In this document: piece by piece, positions 13,937-14,922 of the stretch
Numbering within the stretch: position 1 is the stretch's first letter
Layout of the letters: each line of letters opens with the position of its first letter
DNA from: a bacterium
GTDB taxonomy: Bacteria > Chloroflexota > Dormibacteria > UBA8260 > Bog-877
NCBI GenBank assembly: GCA_021791345.1
Contig: JAJYWT010000070.1
Location: 1 to 14,922 of the forward strand
DNA length: 14,922 nucleotides
Direction of reading: 5' to 3'
Position numbers and translations under genes: made by a program
Notes under the pieces: model-generated
Seen by the model: the letters and a program-made list of their open reading frames with translations, nothing else
Database searches by the model: none
What the model was told of the DNA's origin: nothing

Positions 13937-14659
13937 GTGGTGTTCGGGACGCTGGTGGCGATTCCCGCGGTCCTGATCGCGATCGTGGCGGTCGCGATAG
14001 CGACCGACGCGCTCAGCCAGGCGGGGGTGATCGGCAGCCTGACCGGGCGCTCGGCGAAGTCGATCCTGCCCTTCTACAACCTGGCGACCACGCTGGCCTT
14101 CTACGGGGCGCTGCTGGCGGTCGTCCTCTTCTTCGCCAGCCGCCACGGGGGCCATCTCTGGCGTCAGCTGGGGGTGCGGCGCCCGCCCTACTGGGTGCTG
14201 CCGCTCATGCCGGTGCTGGCGGTCGCCCTGCAGTTCCTGACCGGCCTGATCTCCGAGGCCCTGTCCCCCCTGCTCCATGGGATGACCAATCCCCAGGGCT
14301 GCAGCATTTCCCAGGGATTCGGCCAGGACGCCTATCTCGGGGTGATCGCGATCGTGGTGATCGCGCCGGTGGTGGAGGAGCTCACCTTTCGCGGCTTCAT
14401 CTTCGGGGGGCTGAGGGGAAAGCTGGGCACGACCGGGGCGGTGGTCGTCAGCTCGGTGATCTTCGCCTTGGCCCACACCCTCTCGGTGGGCGGCTCCATC
14501 CTGCTCCTGGGCCCCTCCCTCTTCGTGGCTGGGGTCGCGCTGGCCCTGGTGTACGAGCGGACCAGGTCGATCTACCCGGGGATGGCGCTGCACGCCTCCT
14601 TCAATCTGGTCGCGGTGATCCTGATCTTCATGTCGTCGACGGCCGCCAACTGCCACTGA
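13937..14659 (+). CDS. CPBP-family intramembrane metalloprotease (CAAX/Abi type)
   Basis: A glutamic-type intramembrane protease of the CPBP (Rce1/Abi) family, 240 residues from the annotated GTG. The three motifs are intact: EELTFRG (Glu147, Glu148, Arg152), FALAH (Phe176, His180) and HASFN (His219, Asn223), set in about seven to eight membrane helices. Eukaryotic and staphylococcal members process CAAX proteins or act in bacteriocin self-immunity and signalling; the substrate here is unknown. The start is uncertain. GTG 13937 is the first canonical start in frame but has no proper ribosome site and would cut into the first helix region. The open frame continues upstream through a plausible N-terminus to a CTG at 13868, which has GGAAG 4 nt before it and overlaps the preceding gene by 11 nt. 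Confidence 0.9.
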   Translation: MVFGTLVAIPAVLIAIVAVAIATDALSQAGVIGSLTGRSAKSILPFYNLATTLAFYGALLAVVLFFASRHGGHLWRQLGVRRPPYWVLPLMPVLAVALQFLTGLISEALSPLLHGMTNPQGCSISQGFGQDAYLGVIAIVVIAPVVEELTFRGFIFGGLRGKLGTTGAVVVSSVIFALAHTLSVGGSILLLGPSLFVAGVALALVYERTRSIYPGMALHASFNLVAVILIFMSSTAANCH

Positions 14660-14714
14660 GCGGGGAACCGAAGCCCTACTGGGGCGCACGCCCTGCATCC
14701 CTGGCGACCGGATC

Positions 14715-14755
14715 GGCCTGTGCGGCCACAGAGTTCAGCCCCCAGCGGGGACTGG
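14715..14755. terminator. Weak stem-loops in the convergent gap
   Basis: The 100-bp gap between the CPBP gene and the permease end holds CTGTG-CGGC-CACAG (near 14719-14732) and CCCC-AGC-GGGG (14740-14750). Either could end transcription from one side. Neither has a T tract. Confidence 0.25.
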
Positions 14756-14759
14756 ACGC

Positions 14760-14921
14760 CTACGCCCCCCGAGCCAGCAGCGGTCGCCCCAGCGCCGCAC
14801 AGGCGGCCAGAGCGACGACCAGGAAGATCGGGGCCGCGATCAGCAGCGACCCGGTGCTCCCGTAGGGCGGGTTGCCGTGCAGCACCAGCTGGAAGCCATC
14901 ACTGAGATAGCTGAAGGGCAG
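14760..14921 (-). CDS. C-terminal end of an ABC-2-type transporter permease (partial)
   Basis: The last 53 residues of a minus-strand gene that begins beyond the window. The segment opens with LPFSYLSDGFQLVLHG, the conserved P-x-x-Y-L-x-D/E block that precedes the last helix of ABC-2 permeases. A loop (NPPYGSTG) and the final helix (SLLIAAPIFLVVALAACAAL) follow, then a short basic tail and TAG at 14762-14760. Such permeases pair with an ATP-binding subunit to export drugs, lipids or polysaccharides; neither partner nor substrate is visible. The family call rests on this C-terminal pattern only. Confidence 0.62.
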   Translation of the reverse strand: MPFSYLSDGFQLVLHGNPPYGSTGSLLIAAPIFLVVALAACAALGRPLLARGA

Positions 14922-14922
14922 A

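Noticed and set aside
1..14922. Mobile element, defence system, CRISPR array, tRNA or rRNA
   Set aside because: I read both strands for transposase, integrase, repeat-spacer and cloverleaf patterns and saw none; the genes are core metabolism and membrane proteins.

Overview
The window is about 15 kb of very GC-rich bacterial chromosome. It is gene-dense and carries ordinary core-metabolism genes. I see no insertion sequence, phage gene, CRISPR array, tRNA or rRNA. GTG/TTG starts are frequent and most third codon positions are G or C. The gene content is a mycobacterial-type 7Fe ferredoxin, GSI-beta glutamine synthetase, a PSP1/RicT protein, the DXS (non-mevalonate) route and a CoxG-family protein. 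Candidate -10 boxes of the TAnnnT type sit close to start codons. Together these suggest a high-GC, Gram-positive-related or Terrabacteria lineage such as Dormibacterota, Chloroflexota or Actinomycetota. That placement is inference; no rRNA is present to settle it.

Layout. (1) 1-2046, plus strand, lipid block: the 3' end of a probable pgsA, an extended-SDR NAD-dependent epimerase/reductase that overlaps it by GTGA, and a PlsC-type acyltransferase. (2) 2121-5727, plus strand: a tight four-gene unit purE-purK-holB-ricT, joining two purine-synthesis steps to the clamp-loader delta' subunit and a PSP1 iron-sulfur protein. (3) 5867-7242, minus strand: a translationally coupled pair, RDD membrane protein then a membrane-anchored CoxG/SRPBCC protein, convergent with ricT. 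(4) 7414-9818, plus strand: three apparently separately promoted genes, namely an orphan Flp-type pilin, a 7Fe ferredoxin and glnA. glnA ends at a strong 14-bp hairpin and is preceded by 316 bp of noncoding DNA. (5) 10004-12955, minus strand: dxs followed by an EamA transporter. (6) 13189-14659, plus strand: an unrecognised four-helix membrane protein and a CPBP intramembrane protease that appears coupled to it. (7) 14760-14921, minus strand: the C-terminal end of an ABC-2-type permease running off the window.

Working together: block 1 serves phospholipid synthesis, block 2 nucleotide supply and replication, glnA nitrogen assimilation, and dxs isoprenoid precursors. I did not find a clear new defence or mobile system. 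The most interesting signals are regulatory and architectural: inverted repeats abutting the candidate -10 box of several promoters, likely leaderless starts for the pilin and dxs, an orphan CoxG tethered by a repetitive proline-rich linker and coupled to an RDD protein, a delta' subunit lacking the usual zinc cysteines, and a CPBP gene whose reading frame extends upstream of any canonical start codon.
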